Source: Larix kaempferi (Eukaryota > Streptophyta > Pinopsida > Pinales > Pinaceae). From it: 64,000 nt of DNA. Shown here piece by piece: positions 33,868 to 45,224 of this stretch; position 1 is the first letter of the stretch, and each line of letters starts with the position of its first letter. A program made the translations under genes and the position numbers. The notes beneath the pieces were generated by a model. It was not told the origin of the DNA, made no database searches, and saw nothing but the letters and a program-made list of their open reading frames with translations. The stretch covers positions 186,001 to 250,000 of the forward strand of contig BSBM01000191.1 of assembly GCA_027924585.1 (NCBI GenBank). Direction: 5' to 3'.

Positions 33868-34847
33868 GACTCAGCTGTACTCAGTGCTATGCAGGACTGC
33901 TTCCTGCTGAACCAAGAGATCACAACTGATCCCATACTGAAGCAGCACCCAGATGTGCTCTTCCTATCTATAGCACTTCCAGCCCAATCTGAATCAACAT
34001 AAACCTGTAGGTTAAACTTTTGATTCGCTTCATACTTGAGCCCATAATCCACTGTACCCTTCAGGTACCTCAGAACATGCTTTACAGCAACCAGATGAAC
34101 ACTCCTTGGATCCGTCAGGAACTGGCTCAATGTGTTCACTGCAAAGCAAATATCTGGTCTTGTGTTCGTTAGGTACATCAAGGACACAATCATCTGATGA
34201 TACATAGAGACATCAATCGGCTCAGATGAAGCATCACATAGAAGCTTTAGATTCGATGCCATGGGTGTGGCCATGGCCTTGCAATCCATCATCCCAAATC
34301 TCTTCAGAATATCTACTGTGTACTTCCCTTAACCAAGGAAGATCCCACCTGAATTCTACCACACCTCCATACCTAGGAAATAATGCATCATTCCCAAATA
34401 TTTCATATCGAACTCAGCAGCAAGCTTCCTCTTGGTATTTGCAATCAATCTGTCATCTCCTATTACAAATAAGTCATCCACATACAGGAGTAGAATCACA
34501 GGATTCCCTTCCTCAACCTTGTAGTAGAGGTTGGAATCCGCTTTACTCTTGGTAAAGCCCAAGCTAGATAGGAAACTGTCCATCCTACCATACCAAGTTC
34601 TAGGAGCTTGCTTCAAGCCATATAAGGATTTCTTCAATCCGCACACATATGACTCCCTGTCGTGTATTTCAAAACTGAGTGGCTGCTCCATGTATACTTA
34701 CTCCTAACCTACACCATTCAAGAAAGCAGTCTTGACATCCATCTGGTGTATTTTCCATTTCATTGCTGCAGCTAGGGCAAGTACTGTTCTGATGGAAGTA
34801 TACCTGGCTACAGGTGCAAAAGTTTCTTCATAATCTATTCCCTCTTT
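33868..34847 (-). pseudogene. RT and truncated RNase H of Copia C1
   Basis: One frame continuous with the integrase frame upstream, interrupted by stops near 34848, 34705-34699, 34356 and 34331. RT motifs: FLNG-type start, GLKKSLYGLKQAPRTWYGRMD, YVDD in LLLYVDDLFVIGDD, then DPRSVHLVAVKHVLRYLKGT. RNase H begins YVDSDWAGSAIDRKSTSGC and ends near ALSTAES at the breakpoint, so its last half and the 3' LTR are missing. Confidence 0.83.
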
Positions 34848-36023
34848 CTAAGAGAAGCCACGAGCTACGAATCTTGCTTTGTATTTATCTACACTACCAT
34901 CTGCAACATGCTTGATTTTGAAGATCCATTTGGAAGTCACAACAAACTTCTCTTTAGGTCTTGGGACAGCATCCCAAACATCATTCTTCATTATTGATTG
35001 GTATTCCTCAACCATGGCATCCTTCCATTCTTTCTTTTCCACTGCTTCTTCATAACTGGAAGGTTCTTTGTTCATAATGTCACAGAGTAAAGCAACATAG
35101 ATGGTATGTGATCTGGTTCTCTTCTTTGCTCTGTGTTCTTCTTTTGGAATGCCAAATCTTTTTGCATATTGAATGAGCTCTCTAGCCCATACAGGTTTCC
35201 TCTTGTGAGAGTTATCCTCACGGGGTGGATCTACAGGTTCTTGCAGATCTTCAAACTCACGAACAACTTCTGGAATTGCTTCAGTCATGGTAGTGTCTTG
35301 AAATCTAGTTTCCTTAGGTTCTTCATAAACTTCGATAGGTGCCTTCCTTGATTTGATGAATGCTGAGTTTTCATTAAATGTTACATCCCTGCTGACATCA
35401 ATCTTCTTGAACCCTGGAAAGCATATTCTGTAAGCCTTCGAGATTTCACTGTAACCCACAAAGATACTCTTCTTTCCTGAAGGATCTAGTTTGGTCCTCT
35501 TTTCCTTTGGGACATGAGTGTATACTGGACAACCAAATATTCTGAGATGGCTGACTTCAAGTTTCTTACCAGAAAAGACCTCTTCTGGTGTCTTGTTGTC
35601 CAATATCTTGTGGGGTGTTCTGTTCTGCACATATACAGCTGTTCTAGCTGCTTCTACCCATAGATGCATAGGTAGATCCTAGTCATGCAGCATTTCCCTT
35701 GCTGCTTCCATGATTGTTCTGTTCTTCCTTTCTGCAACTCCATTCCATTGAGGATTATAAGGAGCAGTCAACTCCCTCTTAATCCCTGAATCACTGCAAA
35801 GCTTCTTGAAGTCACCTGAGGTGAATTCTCCACCATTGTCAGATCTGAATGTTTTGATCTTTTTGTCAGTTTGATTCTCCATCAAGGTTTTGAATTCCTT
35901 GAACTTATCAAACACCTCATCTTTGTTTTTCAAGAAGTATACCCAAGTCTTCCTGGAGAAGTCATCAATAAAGAGACATAGTAAACATACCCACTTAGAG
36001 AACTGGATGACATAGGACCACAT
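34848..36023 (-). pseudogene. Integrase of Copia C1
   Basis: Integrase core with DD35E residues: Asp in FIDDFSRKTW, Asp in FRSDNGGEF and Glu in NGVAERKNRTI. A TAG follows REMLHD at 35676, then the same frame continues with HLWVEAARTAVYVQNRTPHK, the C-terminal domain (IFGCPVYTHVPKEKRTKLD, FVGYSEISKAYRI) and the linker to RT ending VARGFS. A frameshift near 36000 separates it from the protease frame. Confidence 0.83.
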
Positions 36024-36910
36024 ACATCTGAGTGGATGATTTCCAGGATATCTTTTGCCTTGCTTTCACTACTTGGGAAAGCCTTCTTAATATTCTTACC
36101 TTTTGCACATCCTTTGCAAACACCTTCATGTTTGGTCTTGATTTCAGTAAGACCCTCTACAGCCTTGCTTGCAATTGGAAGTGCCCTATAGTGCATATGA
36201 GCAAGTCTTCTATGCCAAAGTTCACTTGGCTCCATGGATTCATGCACCATGGCATGTTCAGGTTGTCCTTTTAATTTATACAAACCTCCCTCTTGCTCTC
36301 CAATCACAACTGCATCATCTATGGTCTTTCCCTTTTGCCACATTAGGACTTGGCCATCCACAAATGCAACCCTCATACCTTTTGTATCCAATGCAGAGAT
36401 GGAGAGTAAGTTCTTCTTGAGCCCAAGTACATAAAGGACTTCTTTCATCTTCAAATATTTTCCAGAATCTAGGTTGTAGGAGGCTTCACCACTTCCTTTG
36501 ATGGGATATTGATAATCATCCCCAAGTTTCACTTTATGGGGTGATTCATGTTCAAACAGATTTACAAAGGATTCTTTAAACCCAGTCATGTGTTTGGAAG
36601 CTCCACTGTCAATTAACCAATCATTACAACCATGGGAGATAGTACCTGTGAGAGCAGAGATTAGAACATACTCTTCTTCACTTGATGAGTCATCATTACT
36701 ATCATCACTTTCTGCCCTAGCCTTCTTCTTTGGAGGTTTATCATCTTCGGCAGCATGAGCATGGTACCTTCTTTTGTTACCCTTCTTCTTCTTTTTGGAG
36801 TTGTTGTCGTTGTGTTTGTCCCTTTTGTTCTTGGGACATTCTGAAGCAAAGTGACCCTTATCATTACAAGTGAAACACCTTCGATCTTTCTTGTCTTTGT
36901 GAAAATCATG
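35930..36910 (-). pseudogene. Zinc knuckle, protease and pre-integrase of Copia C1
   Basis: From about 36905: a CX2CX4HX4C knuckle (CFTCNDKGHFASEC), a lysine-rich linker, AESDDSNDDSSSEEE, then the protease active site LIDSGASKHMTG near 36605. Next come the strand ISALDTKGMRVAF and the pre-integrase zinc motif (ELWHRRLAHMHYRALP, CKGCAKGK). Protease and pre-integrase motifs look complete; the frame shifts before the integrase core. Confidence 0.8.
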
Positions 36911-37024
36911 AGACGATTTCTTCTTGTGATGGGATGGCTCCCTCTTGAACTTGCCCTTCTTAGTGTGAGCTGTGAGAGCTTGATCTTCGTTTCCTATCTT
37001 CTCTTATCTTGCCACAAGCCTTGC

Positions 37025-37576
37025 TTATTCTTGAGAACATTCCTCCCATAATCTGCTGAAGGAGATTAACTTCTTTCTGGCACAGATCCCCTGGATAAAA
37101 GAGTCCCATGACCTAGGTAGGCCATTCAAAGTAGTCATAACAATTTCACCATTCTCCACCATTTCATCTACAGCTTCAAGTTGTTCCTTGATCTGAGAGA
37201 CCTTGGAGAAATAGGATTGAATGGTTTCTCCATTCAACATCTTGACCCCTTTCAATTGATTCCGCAGGGTCATCTTCCGATTTATGTTCTTTCCTTCAAA
37301 TAGCTTGGTCAAAGAGTCAAACATAGCCTTGGGTGTCTTTAGAGAAGACACATGGGGTATGAGATGGTCTTTGATAGAATCAATAATGATTCTCTTTGCC
37401 TTGACCAAGTTCTTCTTATGCAATACCTTAGCCTCTTCATCCTCTGGGATAGGGATGTCTTCTTTTATATATGAGTCCAACTCATTCTCTTCCAGGATTA
37501 ACCCAATCCTATACTTCCAAGCTTGAAAGTTATCAGCCCCTTCAAGCTTATCCTCAAGCTTGGTGTGGTGAGACAT
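37025..37576 (-). pseudogene. Copia gag of C1
   Basis: 183 codons from MSHHTKLEDKLEGADNF to a TAA near 37025. It shows WKYRIGLILEENEL, KRIIIDSIKDHLIPH, LTKLFEGKNINRKMTL and SYFSKVSQIKEQLE, the Copia Gag fold. Almost the same as the C2 gag, without its internal TAG. It is separated from the zinc knuckle by a stop. Starts about 560 bases inside the primer site. Confidence 0.85.
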
Positions 37577-38137
37577 CTTAAAGAGTACTTCAAATGAAAT
37601 AGAACAGATTTAGGTCTTACCACTTGAAATGCTGAAAACTGGATCTGGTCCCGGATTAGGGTTTGTCGGAAAAACCCTAAAAATTCAAAATGTGAATTTC
37701 AACTTTCTGAAAGGATAGAAAGATGCATCTTGATGAGCTGATCAGCTTGGTGTATTCAGAATTAGAGATCAGCAAAGCTTTACCCTTCATATTTTCCTTT
37801 TTGTCCTCCCGGGTTCACTAGGGAGAGCCCTGAATTAGGGTTTGAGTTTCCCGGAGATCTACCCAGCCAAAAATTTCGATCCAAAGCTCTAAAATTCGAT
37901 GTTGGCAAGGAGCTTCCAGCTATGGTTTCAGATTTCAGAAATTCCTATTTTTGTGGAAACCCTAATTTTTAGGGCCAAATCTGAAAATGCTTAGAATTGA
38001 ATTCTGACTGGACAGATAGATTCTCCTTGATGAGTAGAGTCAATCCACTATACTGCTTTTCCAAAAACTGTGGAGAGAAACCCAATAAACAAGAAACTCA
38101 AGTTTTCGTCACTGCAAAATGTCTTCTTCTCAGGTTA
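37577..38137 (-). other. Leader of Copia C1
   Basis: Untranslated stretch between primer site and gag. It matches the C2 leader up to about 37990. No gene seen. Confidence 0.6.
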
Positions 38138-38149
38138 GCTCTGATCCCA
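38138..38149 (-). promoter_or_regulatory. Primer-binding site of Copia C1
   Basis: Minus strand TGGGATCAGAGC directly after the LTR. It differs by one base from the initiator-Met tRNA complement TGGTATCAGAGC commonly used by Copia elements. Confidence 0.8.
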
Positions 38150-38752
38150 TGTTAAAATTTGAGCATTAATTCACAATACTCTTGGATCTTTACTGAGAGA
38201 ATAACATATACCGTATATCAATGCATAACAATCACAATAATCATGACAAGCATCACAACAATCAAAAGCATGAGAGACAAGAGACAGAGTTTCCATGGGG
38301 AAAACCCTAAGGTGAAAAACCCCACAACTTCCTCAGAGATAGAGAGAGAAATGGCTCAACCAAAGTACAACCAAAATACACTTGAGATAGTCTCCTAGAT
38401 CAAATGATCCTCCTCCTCACTAGTGCGCCACTTTTTGAGTGAGAGAAGTGTGTCTTTCCGAATGATCCAAATAGAGATCTCCTGATCTCTATTTATACTT
38501 AACCTATTTGCCCAGTGACCTTATGGGGCTGACTTGTCTATCTAGATACATCCACAATATAATATATATTTTAGGGCTGACCCCACACATGGTGGTCTAA
38601 TAACCCATTAGCAAGTACACACACTTTCAACACTTGTCAATCCACATGACGACACTTCCTTATAGAGGAATAACACATATCTTATAAGGGTACAATACAT
38701 ATATATGAAATACATAGATGAAATACATTCCGAAGTTACATATACATCAACA
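38150..38752 (-). repeat. 5' LTR of Copia C1
   Basis: 603 bp, plus strand TGTTAAAATTTGAGC to ATACATCAACA, matching the C2 3' LTR. The outer end abuts the G1 gag frame at 38753. Confidence 0.85.
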
Positions 38753-40879
38753 ATGTGATCATGAATAGTGAGTGTGATATAAAATGGAGGAGGATAAACA
38801 GATTTAGCATCTGGATGATCAGTTGTTTTTGAGCCAGTACTAATAGTCGGATCTTCTTCTTGCAAATTAATCACATCTGAACGAATGGGGGCAACTGAAG
38901 AATTCAAAATTTTAAAAGTAGGATCTCTGTATGAATTGTTCCTAACCAGCTCAGTCAATGGAATAGGAATCTTAATTTTGTTGATTTCATGTTCTAGATT
39001 AAAATTAACCAGTTTTCCTAACTCCTTTGTTTCTGTGACTCTACTCTTATCCTTGTGTGTCTCTTGCTTTTTCTCAAAAGACAAACTCACTTTAGCAGGA
39101 ACAGTTCTTACCTTCTTTTTTCCAATTGTTGCTTGCTTCAATCCTGACCTGAGACCATATGACTTCTGCTGTTCTTCTTGATAAATTTCTAATTCCTGCT
39201 CAAAATAATATGTCTCAAAGTAATCTGCCATCTTTTCACCACGATAATCATCCTTAGTTAAAAAATTATAAGAGGAAAAATCATCTAATTGCTTAATATC
39301 AGGTTCTAAATCTTCAACTTCTCCTTCATCTATTTCATAAGACTCATCATCCCTTATCAAATTATTTTGGAAAGGTGGTTGTACCCTTTGGTCTTCATTG
39401 TCTCTTCTCTCCCTTTGAGTATCATTATTCCTTCTTTCTCGTGGAATAAATATAGGGGGAAAAGGTCGTCTAAACTGATTTGGGTTTCTATTATCATTTT
39501 CCTGAGCAGGCCTATTTTGACTTCTATTTTTTGTTTCCAGCCTATTAATCTTTGCAGATAGACTTTTGATGATTTTATTCATTTCATCCATCTTACTGTC
39601 TCAGGCCCTTCCTGTAGAAGTAGATGGAATCATTTCCTTTTTACCCTTTCTATCAAGCATTTGACACTCTGCCTCTTCTTTAAGTTTATTTGAAGCAAGT
39701 ATGTTAGATTCAACCTCTAATGCTGCTTCCTGCATATTCAAGAGAGATAAAGATCTTCTTTCTCTTAACCATAAAGAAAAATCATGATCAAAGGCATTTG
39801 CATAAGTTAACTTTGTTGAGGCTTCAGTAGGTTTTATCTTAGTTGGTATCCTACTGTACATCCTATTGAAACGTTTAGAAAAGTCTCCAACAACCTCATT
39901 TTTATTTATTTTAAGTGCTCCAAACTCTATGACATAATACAGGTAATCTTTAGTATCTCTCCATTGTTTCATGAACACTTCTTCTAAAGCATCTATACCA
40001 TCTATAGAGTTTGGTGGCAATTCTCTAAACCATTTTCTTACTTCACCATCTAGACTTTGAACAAAAAACCTCATCTACACATCCTGATTTTCAAAATTAT
40101 AATTGTCAGCATAATTGAGGTATGTATTCTAATGCTCCTCTACTGTAACACCTCCCTGAACATTGAATCTCGGGATATATTTATGATAGTATCCACTTGG
40201 GAGAGCATTTAAAGGTTGAGGCAATACTAGAGGGGCATATCTTGCTGCTACCATAGCATCCATCCTATCTAGGGGTTGACCAACCATATTTGTTGGATTA
40301 AATAATACAATCTGTGATGAAGATGGTTGATTTTGTGGAGATGGTGGCTTGGTGTGTGGAGGATATGGCACTTCAATTTTCAATTGGCCAATAAGAATTC
40401 TGCTAGTGAGAGCAATATAAGGTGCTCACAAAGATTTTAAAGTGAAGGTTTCCTCTGGTATATGTTTATGTTCAGAAGTCAGAGGATTTGAATAAACCTC
40501 AAAATCATCCACCTGAGTAGGATTAAAATCTTTGAATTCAGGAATAAACACAGATAGATCTGACTTTCTTTCTTCTTGAGTATCCAACAAATCAGAAGGT
40601 ATAGGTGTAGCTGAAGAACACTGAGGGTTATTGGATGATGAGAAATAAATCTTCTTTCTTCTAGCTTCTCTTAGAATCTTTTTTGGATTAGAAACCCTTG
40701 AGTGCAGAGGAGATGAAGGATTTCCTCGAGTCCCTATCAGTCTTGAAGTCACTGTAACTTTCTCGAAATATGAGGTGAATGTGTAGTCTGTAAACAAATT
40801 ATAATGATCTTGTTCACCCTTCAAAATCCGATGTAAAGATGTAAAATACCCAGGGAAGATGTAATTTCGTTTCTCCGTT
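38753..40879 (-). pseudogene. Gag of Gypsy G1
   Basis: One frame of about 700 codons runs from the primer site to the C1 insertion, interrupted only by TGA 40426, TAG 40126, TAG 40075 and TGA 39601 (lower coordinates). The N-terminal part is basic and Ser-rich. The Retrotrans_gag domain (about 40150-39680) includes FVQSLDGEVRKWFRELPP, ALEEVFMKQWRDTKDYLYY and KRFNRMYSRIP. The C-terminal part carries a coiled-coil start (MDEMNKIIKSLSAKI), an Arg/Asn-rich stretch, an acidic segment and YPPPFYITLTIHDHI. No CCHC knuckle is seen. There is no ATG close to the 5' end. The protease that should follow is lost. Confidence 0.78.
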
Positions 40880-40896
40880 CCCCGGAAACAGTCCCA
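40880..40896 (-). promoter_or_regulatory. Primer-binding site of Gypsy G1
   Basis: Minus strand TGGGACTGTTTCCGGGG, five bases inside the LTR. It has the layout of the TGGCGCCGTTGCCGGGGA site of plant Athila/Tat elements with several substitutions. Confidence 0.6.
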
Positions 40897-40901
40897 GAAG
40901 A

Positions 40902-41589
40902 TGTTATCACTAGAGTTGGACCTAGACTACTAAGGTTCAAGCCTAAAGAAATCTTGATAGTAGTTAAAGGATAACTAGGAATATTATTTTATAGTAATGA
41001 TGGTAGGTATGCAACCATAACAGAGATCAAGCTAGGATAGAAGACTAAACTACAAGAAATGTATCATTGTAAAGTACAGTAATAGGAAAGCCTACGAGCA
41101 TGTATTTATAAAAGAAATGAGTCAGGTTCTGCATCAGATATCTTAAAGATAATTTCATGTGGATCATAAGAATTCTGGCATAGATGAATAAGACCATACA
41201 CAGAACAAAATCATGATTAACATGTAATTCAATTATTAAAGAAAAACATGGCTCATTTGATCATAATCATTTCAAAGCAATCATTTCATATTAAGAGAAA
41301 CAAGATGCATACATGCCTGCAATTCGTTACAAGAATCTGATGTCCATATGTTGTTCCAACCTCTTTACATATCACACTACTATTTATTATATACAATAAC
41401 CTTCAAAATTTGAAATAGTTTTAAGATCCCCATTTCATGGATCTCGACCATCTTAAAATAGTGAATTTGTTTCTATCAAACTAACTTGAAGGTCAACTTA
41501 AACTTTAAAGTCGATAGCTGTAAACAAAATAAAAAAATCCTATCTATTGCTTGTTGTCGAATCTTAATTATCTATCAACAAAAATAACA
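40902..41589 (-). repeat. 5' LTR of Gypsy G1
   Basis: Plus strand TGTTATCACTAGAG to CAAAAATAACA (688 bp): matching TGTTAT/ATAACA ends, primer site on the inner side and a minus-strand TATAAATA at 41103-41110. Only one copy is in the window, so the boundaries rest on the terminal inverted repeat and the primer site. Confidence 0.7.
41103..41110 (-). promoter_or_regulatory. TATA box of the G1 LTR
   Basis: Minus strand TATAAATA, about 480 bases into the LTR and 200 bases before the primer site, a normal place for an LTR promoter. Confidence 0.55.
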
Positions 41590-41600
41590 TGGGATTTTAA

Positions 41601-43330
41601 TCAATCAAAGACTTTAGAAGCTTCAGCTAAAACAGTCATATCACTTAGAACTTGGGATCTTTTCTGTAACCTGGAGTATTTTGCATCCTTATTTTGCTCT
41701 TGACTCTGAAATTCTTTGTTCTGGCTCACCACTTGTTCATACTGCTTTTGGATTGCTCTTTTCTTTCTCAGAATGTCTTTGTATATGAGGATGCGCTTCT
41801 GATAATCCACCTCTTTCTCTTCCAAATCTTCTCGCAATATTTTATTAGCAGGCATTAAATTTTCATTTATGTCTTGAAGATATTTGTTATGTTCTTTGTA
41901 AGATTGCAAATATTTCTTGGTTTGATCTAATTCTGATACTATCTCAACCTCTTCTAAATCCATAAGGGTTTCATCCACTTGCAAAGACTTTGAACCTGAA
42001 CCAATTTTATTCTCAGAATTGTTTTGTTTACCTACACATAAAGACTCACGTATATACCCTGCACTTCCTTGAAGCTCTATAAATTTCTCATTTGCTAAAA
42101 AATGTTCTTCATTTGCTACCTGTATGTCTTCTTTATTAAGAGAATATTTTATGACCACAAGCTCGCTGCTCTTTACAAGGTTATGTACAACCTTTATCTC
42201 TGCTTCCAATTTGCTTCTCAATCGGGTCCTTGGCTTTAAACTCGGTTCCACATCTTTTTCCTTTAGGGTTTCACCCTGTTCTTCCTCTTCCAAACTTGTA
42301 TTTTTTATAACATTGCTAGGCATATCAGGGTTTTTTTAATTTTCTTTTACATGCTCATCCAATATTCCTCCTGTCATTTTTGTAACTAGTACTTCTTAAA
42401 ATTGATCATTTGCAACAGTAAAATATTTTGTGAGCTCTTTACCCTGTTCATTTTCTAGTTCCATTGCTCCCTTCGTTTGCTTACTTGAACTTTTAGATTT
42501 GTTTCCTTTTCCCTTCTCTTTACAAGGATTTTGTTTCTCTACTTCAAACCCTGACCCAAGGAGGAAATGATCCCAAGTTTGTCCATTCTTATTCAACTGA
42601 AATACTATCAACAACTTTATCAACCCTTGATGAAAAAGAGAATGGGTAGTATGTTCTTGATGACTTTGAACCCAGGCAACCATCTTTTGCACACTTTTAG
42701 ACAAATAAAATGGAAAATTAGTCTTCAAATCTCCATTGAGATGCATAAAAAACCGTAAATGACACCTCAGAATCCTATCATAATGACCCTCACAGGTTAT
42801 GTAATTATGAACCATTTCTAATGGAGTCCTCCAAGATGGCTTAAGTTTACTTACATGTATACCATTCTTCCAGCTCAATTCTTGAAACCCTGGAAACATA
42901 AACTTACTCTAATTAGCTTCAAAACATTATTGTTTGAACCACTTCTCACCCTATGATGGCACTCCAATGGCTTCTGCAATAGAATCTTCGTCAATCCTAA
43001 TCTCTAAACTGTCAAAATGCACAACTGCATCTTTGTAATTTTTGACAAAAGCTTTTGTCACTTGTACATTGTGAACCTGCAATATTTCGCAAAAGGGGAA
43101 CCAACTTGCCTCTTTCATCATTTTTGCAGATCTTGGAAACTAATTAACCCACTATAAATTATCGGGTTCAAGCCTATAAATTAATCCACCCGGTTTCTTA
43201 ATTTTCGTCATGGTACATGCATTTTTCACCCACAGTTCATTGATGTTACCTTGAATGTCTGTTTATTTCCATAAAACACAAGCCAAATGAAAGGAATGCA
43301 CTTTACAAGGTTATCTTTAAAACCGACTGT
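41601..43330 (-). pseudogene. X2: element-associated accessory protein, decayed
   Basis: One frame of about 570 codons without frameshift. I see stops at about 43279 (TAA), 43154 and 43142 (TAG), 42948 (TAG), 42927 (TAA), 42909 (TAG), 42396 and 42336 (TAA). The first part resembles frames found beside plant LTR elements (putative plant transposon protein type): ASWFPFCEILQVHNVQVTKAF, DEDSIAEAIGVPS, SWRTPLEMVHNYIT, FPFYLSKSVQKMV, SLFHQGLIKLL. The middle is Lys/Ser-rich. The last 240 codons are charged and form a likely coiled coil (EKEVDYQKRILIYKDILRKK). It ends 12 bases from the outer edge of the G1 LTR. Family assignment is from pattern memory and is tentative. Confidence 0.5.
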
Positions 43331-43847
43331 TCATGTCCATGATTTGTGATGATGTCGATTACTGTGGGTACAACCTTGAGATGAATGATTCACATTCATA
43401 GAATGACAGGACTTCAAAATGTTTTCTATGCTTTAATGAAAAAGTAGTGTCAATTAAAAAATTAGTACAAAAACCTGCCACTTGTCCTTATTGCAAAACT
43501 CGATACTGCCAACATCATTCCTTTTGATATTTTTTCACATGCTGCCAGTATATAGTTGTAAAGCATATATGAAATAAAAATTACTGATGTTTCAAGCATA
43601 ACAACATAAATCATGATAACATTTGTATTATTTCAATTAAGAAACAAAAAATTTTGAAAATCAAATGAAAAATGAGCCTTATTTTGGTTTTAATAAAAGA
43701 AACATTTCATAAAAAACAAACTAGGGTAAAACTATAGAGAAAGAAGAATGAGGAATTCAAAAGGGAAGCTAGGTTGAAAATAGGGATGGTGAAAATAGAA
43801 AATGGAAAATTCTAAAGTAAATCTAGAATACAACCCTAGAGATAACA
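43331..43847. other. Non-coding gap between X2 and Copia C5
   Basis: AT-rich, no domain and no LTR end recognised. It stops where the truncated 5' LTR of C5 begins. Confidence 0.35.
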
Positions 43848-44118
43848 TCTCCAATGTTATCCAATCTAGACACTGAGGATGATTCGAATGACCTCCTTGG
43901 TTAATTCGAATCCTATTGAGAGATTATCACAGTTATTGTATTATTGTATTTATTTTCCACAGTGTCGGGTCACAGGTGATGTATGATACTGCTATTCTCC
44001 ATTTTCTGTGTTCATGAGTGATTATTGAGTGCATTCTTCTCTTCTTCTCTGCACTTCTTGATTGAGAGTTTTGTGTGAGGTTTGTTTCAATTGCTAGATC
44101 CTACTGTAGATTATCACA
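43848..44118 (+). repeat. Truncated 5' LTR of Copia C5
   Basis: 271 bp matching the last part of the 3' LTR (48324-48593) from TCTCCAATGTTATCCA to TTATCACA. The first roughly 490 bp of the LTR are missing, including the TGTTGG start, so U3 is lost. Confidence 0.75.
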
Positions 44119-44130
44119 TGGTATCAGAGC
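44119..44130 (+). promoter_or_regulatory. Primer-binding site of Copia C5
   Basis: TGGTATCAGAGC directly after the LTR end: the exact complement of the initiator-Met tRNA 3' end used by most plant Copia elements. Confidence 0.9.
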
Positions 44131-44479
44131 TTGCAGCAACTATTTGAATTGCAACCATTACAGTAGTTGCAGCATTTCACTGAGCAGTTGTATTTCACTT
44201 GAGCACCATAAGCCTTTGAGTTTCCACGGCAAATCCTGGTGCCATTACCTTGAATTCACTGGAGCAATCTAGTGAGCTCTAGCCAGGTGTGAAGGACTTA
44301 GTCATATGTGCCAAGTGTCCTAAGGCAGTGTTCATTCTATGTGTAGCAAATCTCCACCAACAAAAATCTTCTTGTTTTGCAGGTTTATTCACCCATTCGA
44401 ATTCCTCTTCAATTCAACCTTCACTGCTTAGATAGATCTAAATCGCAATTCTTCCAACTATGTCGAATGGAAATCCAAG

Positions 44480-45214
44480 ATGGCTCTCTTCATGAGATCC
44501 AAGAGCTTCACCAGGATACTAAATGGAACTATGGTCGAACCACTTAGTGCAGTAGATAAATCCAAGTACTTGGATAGGATTGATGAAGCAGTGGGATTAC
44601 TTCTTCTCTCAATTTATGAAGATCTTCACTTCCATATCATCGATCTAACATCTCCAAAAGAGGTTTGGGACAAGCTCGAATCCCTCTTTGGACGGAAAGA
44701 TGATTTGAAAGGTCATAAATTGGAGAATGAACTCATCTCATTGAGTCCTCAAAGTTTCGAATCCATCAATGCTTTCCTAACCAAGTTCAAAATCTTGATT
44801 TCTTAGTTGAAGAGATATGAGATAGTGAAAGAAGACAAAGAACTCATTCTTTCCATTCTCTCCAAATTGGGGCCAAAATTCTCAGTTTTTGTCTCCACAT
44901 TTCAGTCATCTAAGATGTCCATTCCAATATGGAAGTTTCCCTCACTTGATGACTTCATCCAATATCTCACACAAGAGGAGGAGAAGTTAATCTCCATGGG
45001 AATGATAAAACCAAAGTTGGATTCGGCCCTTACAGCTACTGAGGCCAAAAGAGTGAATGCAAAGGGAAAGCAAAAATTTTCTGAAAAGAGAGCAAATGAT
45101 ACAAAGCTAAAAGATCCCAGATCAGTCAGATGGGGCTTCGAACTCAAAGAAGACCAAGCAATCTCAGAAAGAGAGATCCAAGTGCACATATTTTCATCGA
45201 GGATTTCATCGTGA
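44480..45214 (+). pseudogene. Copia gag of C5
   Basis: Frame from MALFMRSKSF, read through a TAG at 44804 to 45214. It shows LLLSIYEDLHFHIIDLTSPKEVWDKLESLF and FLTKFKILIS/LKRYEIVKED, the UBN2-type Gag. A zinc knuckle is found in the +1 frame at about 45179-45230 (KCTYFHRGFHRESSC). Its second Cys is Phe, so the CX2CX4HX4C motif is broken. A frameshift separates gag from protease. Confidence 0.8.
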
Positions 45215-45224
45215 GAGTTCTTGT

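Larger units (their letters stand above)
33868..38752 (-). mobile_element. C1: minus-strand Copia element without 3' end
   Basis: Order on the minus strand: 5' LTR (38752-38150), primer site (38149-38138), leader, gag, zinc knuckle, protease, integrase, RT and the first part of RNase H, cut at about 33868. It inserted into the G1 gag-protease frame: G1 codons reach 38753 and stop there. It is the most complete member of the C1/C2 family in the window. Confidence 0.82.
28429..41589 (-). mobile_element. G1: minus-strand Gypsy element with nested insertions
   Basis: Minus-strand order: 5' LTR (40902-41589), primer site, gag (40879-38753), [Copia C1 and a Tat LTR fragment, 33113-38752], RT and RNase H (33112-31158), [LTR-like insert 29572-31157], integrase (29571-28429). 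The RT belongs to a non-chromovirus plant Gypsy type with EAYSFTDGFSGYHQIKI. The protease segment between gag and RT is missing at the C1/LTR-fragment junction. No 3' LTR was found left of 28429. Confidence 0.75.
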
